A stretch of DNA of 9,160 bases from CALFVT01 sp964513675. Its GTDB lineage: Bacteria; Pseudomonadota; Alphaproteobacteria; Caulobacterales; Maricaulaceae. Of the stretch, positions 7,728 to 9,160 are shown one piece after another; position 1 is the first letter of the stretch; each line of letters opens with the position of its first letter. The notes below the pieces were generated by a model. It was given only the letters and a program-made list of their open reading frames with translations. It made no database searches and was not told the origin of the DNA. Both the position numbers and the translations under genes were made by a program. The stretch covers positions 1 to 9,160 of the forward strand of contig CAZEOD010000069.1 in NCBI GenBank assembly GCA_964513675.1, in the 5' to 3' direction.

Positions 7728-7774
7728 TTTACCCCCTTCACATTAGGGCCCATTTAAGAGATCACATAGGCTAT
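7728..7774. promoter_or_regulatory. Short divergent intergenic region between the lipid A operon and the phosphatase gene
   Basis: These 47 nt separate two head-to-head start codons and must carry or adjoin both promoters. A TTCACA hexamer (7737-7742, + strand) matches the -35 consensus at five of six bases, but no good -10 lies 16-18 nt downstream. GGGCCC at 7746-7751 is a 6-bp palindrome. No clear promoter pair or operator could be assigned; the operon promoter may lie within the start of the phosphatase gene. Confidence 0.35.
7732..7739 (-). promoter_or_regulatory. Strong ribosome binding site of the DUF374 gene
   Basis: The minus strand reads GAAGGGGG followed by TAAA and ATG at 7727. 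This is the best Shine-Dalgarno match in the window and supports the chosen start of the operon's first gene. The downstream genes mostly rely on overlap coupling. Confidence 0.6.
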
Positions 7775-8434
7775 ATGACAATTGACCTCAACACAAAGGC
7801 GGGACGCCGACAAGCTTATAAAGAGCTTACATGGGGCGATCATGGATTTTTACGGGCAAGCTTCCATAATATGCATGATATGGGCGGCGGAATGTTCCGT
7901 GCCAATCAACCTTCGCCCAAACGAATTGCGGTGCTAGCGGAGATGGGAATCAAAACAATCTTAAATCTGCGCGGGGAAAGCCCGAAAGGCTATTATCTTT
8001 TAGAAAAAGAAGCTTGCGCGCAGCATGGTATCACTCTGATTGATTACCGAATGTATTCCCGTGATGTGCATAGCCCTGAAAAGCTCTTGGGGGCAAAGGC
8101 TCTGTTTGAGCAGATAGATTATCCTTGTGTCATGCATTGCAAATCTGGCTCTGACCGCACGGGGATTATGGGTGTGCTTTATCGCCATTTCAAAATGGGC
8201 GATAGCATAGAGACCGCATTAGAGCAGCTCTCACTGCGCTATCTTCACGTTAAAGCGGGGAAAACGGGGATGCTCGATCATTTTTTTGAAGACTATCTGG
8301 CCTATAATGCGCATAGGCCCATCGCCTTTAGTGAGTGGGTGCAAACGGTCTATGATCCGCCTGCCGTGAAAACAGAGTTCATGTCGAAATGGTGGGGACG
8401 TATTTTAACCGACGGTGTTTTGAAGCGCGAGTAG
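7775..8434 (+). CDS. Dual-specificity/tyrosine-phosphatase-like protein
   Basis: A 219-residue cysteine-dependent phosphatase. VMHCKSGSDRTG at 119-130 is the C-x5-R active-site loop, with nucleophile Cys122 and Arg128; the Thr after Arg128 fits the DSP/PTP superfamily. The N-terminal block MFRANQPSPKRIAVLAEMGI (40-59) followed by LNLRGE (63-68) is the usual start of bacterial DSP-like domains. Asp90 or Asp97 could be the general acid, since the distance to Cys122 (32 or 25) is close to that in eukaryotic DSPs. The C-terminal stretch from about 180 to 219 (SEWVQTVYDP...KWWGRI) is an extra tail. There is no signal peptide, so it is cytoplasmic or peripheral. It is divergent from the lipid A operon and convergent with the ABC transporter. 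The substrate (protein, lipid phosphate or sugar phosphate) is unknown. Its start has only a weak AGG ribosome site. Confidence 0.87.
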   Translation: MTIDLNTKAGRRQAYKELTWGDHGFLRASFHNMHDMGGGMFRANQPSPKRIAVLAEMGIKTILNLRGESPKGYYLLEKEACAQHGITLIDYRMYSRDVHSPEKLLGAKALFEQIDYPCVMHCKSGSDRTGIMGVLYRHFKMGDSIETALEQLSLRYLHVKAGKTGMLDHFFEDYLAYNAHRPIAFSEWVQTVYDPPAVKTEFMSKWWGRILTDGVLKRE

Positions 8435-8442
8435 CGTGTTCG

Positions 8443-8456
8443 CTATAATATTATAG
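8443..8456. repeat. Perfect 14-bp AT-rich palindrome containing TATAAT
   Basis: CTATAATATTATAG is identical to its reverse complement and lies 8 nt after the phosphatase stop. It contains a perfect -10 hexamer on each strand. On the + strand TTGAAG (8420-8425) sits 18 bp upstream, giving a candidate promoter pointing into the 3' end of the ABC transporter gene, antisense to it. No -35 partner is seen on the minus strand. Confidence 0.4.
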
Positions 8457-8479
8457 TATCTTTCAAAATCTCACCGTGC

Positions 8480-8499
8480 ATTCCCGCGCAGGCGGGAAT
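8480..8499. repeat. GC-rich inverted repeat between convergent genes (dispersed repeat type)
   Basis: ATTCCCGC and GCGGGAAT form a perfect 8-bp stem around the 4-nt loop GCAG. The sequence closely resembles the short ATTCCCGC...GCGGGAAT palindromes scattered between genes in many proteobacterial genomes. It lies between the stops of the phosphatase and ABC transporter genes, where it could help end transcription from both sides. Neither side carries an immediate T-run, so it is not a classic intrinsic terminator. Confidence 0.7.
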
Positions 8500-8515
8500 C
8501 TATGCCCCATAGCTG

Positions 8516-9160
8516 TTAAGTCTGAAATCCCTTATGCAGCTTCGCATATAACCCCTTCGCTTTTAGCAAGCTTTTATGCGTGCCGGTCTCGGCGATTTTA
8601 CCATTATCAAGGACATAGATATTATCCGCCGTTTCAATCGTACTAAGGCGGTGGGCAATCACAAGGGTTGTGCGGTCTTTTCTAAGGCGGTCGAGCGCGG
8701 CTTGGACTTTGGCTTCAGATTCGGTATCTAGCGCCGAAGTCGCTTCATCGAGCAGTAATATCGGGGCGTCTCGCAATAGAGCGCGCGCAATCGAAAGCCG
8801 CTGTTTCTGCCCGCCCGAAAGACGCCCGCCGTCTTCGCCGATAAGGCTGTCATAGCCATCGGGCAGAGCCATAATAAAATCATGCGCATTGGCGGCTGTT
8901 GCGGCGCGGATAATATCCTCGCGCGAAGCAGAGCTATCGCCAAGACCAATATTATAAGCAATGGTTTGATTAAATAATGTTGCGTCCTGAGAGACAAGTG
9001 CGATGGCGCTGCGAAGGCTTTCAAGGCTAATGCCGCGAATATCAAGGCCGTCAATCATGATGCGGCCTTGCGTGAGATCATAGAGCCTCGGGATGAGATT
9101 TATCAGTGTTGATTTCCCGCCGCCCGACGGCCCAATAAGCGCAATAGTTTCGCCGGGGTT
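8516..9160 (-). CDS. msbA: ABC transporter ATPase/permease, MsbA-like; 5' part outside window
   Basis: Only the C-terminal nucleotide-binding domain (214 residues) is inside the window; the frame stays open to base 9160 on the minus strand, so the ATG at 9058 is internal. All motifs of an active exporter ATPase are present (numbered from the first visible residue): Walker A GPSGGGKST at 10-18, Q-loop Gln58 in LVSQDATLFN, signature LSGGQKQR at 114-121, Walker B ILLLDE with Glu139, D-loop SALD, and His170 in VIAHRLST. The pattern is of the ABCB/MsbA half-transporter type, with the membrane domain expected upstream. The msbA assignment rests on the neighbouring lpxK, waaA and acyltransferase genes; MsbA flips core-lipid A across the inner membrane. 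Unlike the other lipid A genes it is separated from them by an oppositely oriented gene, so it must be transcribed separately or end before it. A different exporter of this family is possible. Confidence 0.85.
   Translation of the reverse strand, partial: NPGETIALIGPSGGGKSTLINLIPRLYDLTQGRIMIDGLDIRGISLESLRSAIALVSQDATLFNQTIAYNIGLGDSSASREDIIRAATAANAHDFIMALPDGYDSLIGEDGGRLSGGQKQRLSIARALLRDAPILLLDEATSALDTESEAKVQAALDRLRKDRTTLVIAHRLSTIETADNIYVLDNGKIAETGTHKSLLKAKGLYAKLHKGFQT

Noticed and set aside
9056..9058. ATG at 9058 (minus strand) as the start of a short ATPase gene
   Set aside because: The frame continues to the window edge and encodes Walker A, so this is an internal Met of a larger transporter.
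1..9160. Defence system, prophage, CRISPR array, transposon or RNA gene
   Set aside because: Every stretch over 100 bases is covered by a gene of a recognised housekeeping, envelope or hydrolase family. No spaced repeats, terminal inverted repeats with a transposase, or tRNA/rRNA signatures were seen on either strand.

Overview
The window looks like ordinary chromosomal DNA from a Gram-negative alphaproteobacterium of intermediate GC (about half, by eye). The evidence is a lipid A/Kdo cluster in the order typical of that class (MsbA-like ABC transporter, DUF374 acyltransferase, waaA, lpxK, LpxL-type acyltransferase), weak Shine-Dalgarno sites, and protein sequences closest in feel to marine Maricaulales/Parvularculales-type relatives. 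The genus cannot be fixed from the sequence. I see no mobile element, CRISPR array, tRNA or rRNA.

Left part (1-1826, + strand): the nearly complete 3' portion of dusA, a tRNA-dihydrouridine synthase, is followed after 2 nt by a TauE/SafE-type membrane protein. The two are probably co-transcribed, and they converge on the next gene with only 22 nt between stop codons.

Middle (1849-3699, - strand): a 616-residue GH9 glycoside hydrolase with a lipoprotein signal, an N-terminal Ig-like domain and a complete set of GH9 catalytic residues. A possible promoter and an imperfect stem-loop lie in the 96 nt separating it from the lipid A operon upstream.

Lipid A operon (7727 down to 3796, - strand): DUF374 acyltransferase, waaA, lpxK and the LpxL/HtrB-family acyltransferase. 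Two of the three junctions are 1-nt TAATG stop/start overlaps and the third is a 7-nt gap, so these four genes are almost certainly one transcript. Together they would 4'-phosphorylate the lipid A disaccharide (LpxK), add Kdo (WaaA) and add a secondary acyl chain (LpxL type, perhaps also DUF374). The ABC transporter at the right edge would then flip the product across the inner membrane.

Right part: a + strand dual-specificity-type phosphatase gene (7775-8434) sits between the DUF374 gene (divergent, 47 nt apart) and the 3' end of the ABC transporter (convergent, 81 nt apart). The convergent gap holds a perfect 14-bp palindrome containing TATAAT and a GC-rich inverted repeat of a widely dispersed proteobacterial type. 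No gene-free stretch exceeds 100 bases. I did not find a convincing undescribed multi-gene system. The items most worth a second look are the phosphatase embedded in the lipid A cluster and the GH9 lipoprotein of uncertain substrate.
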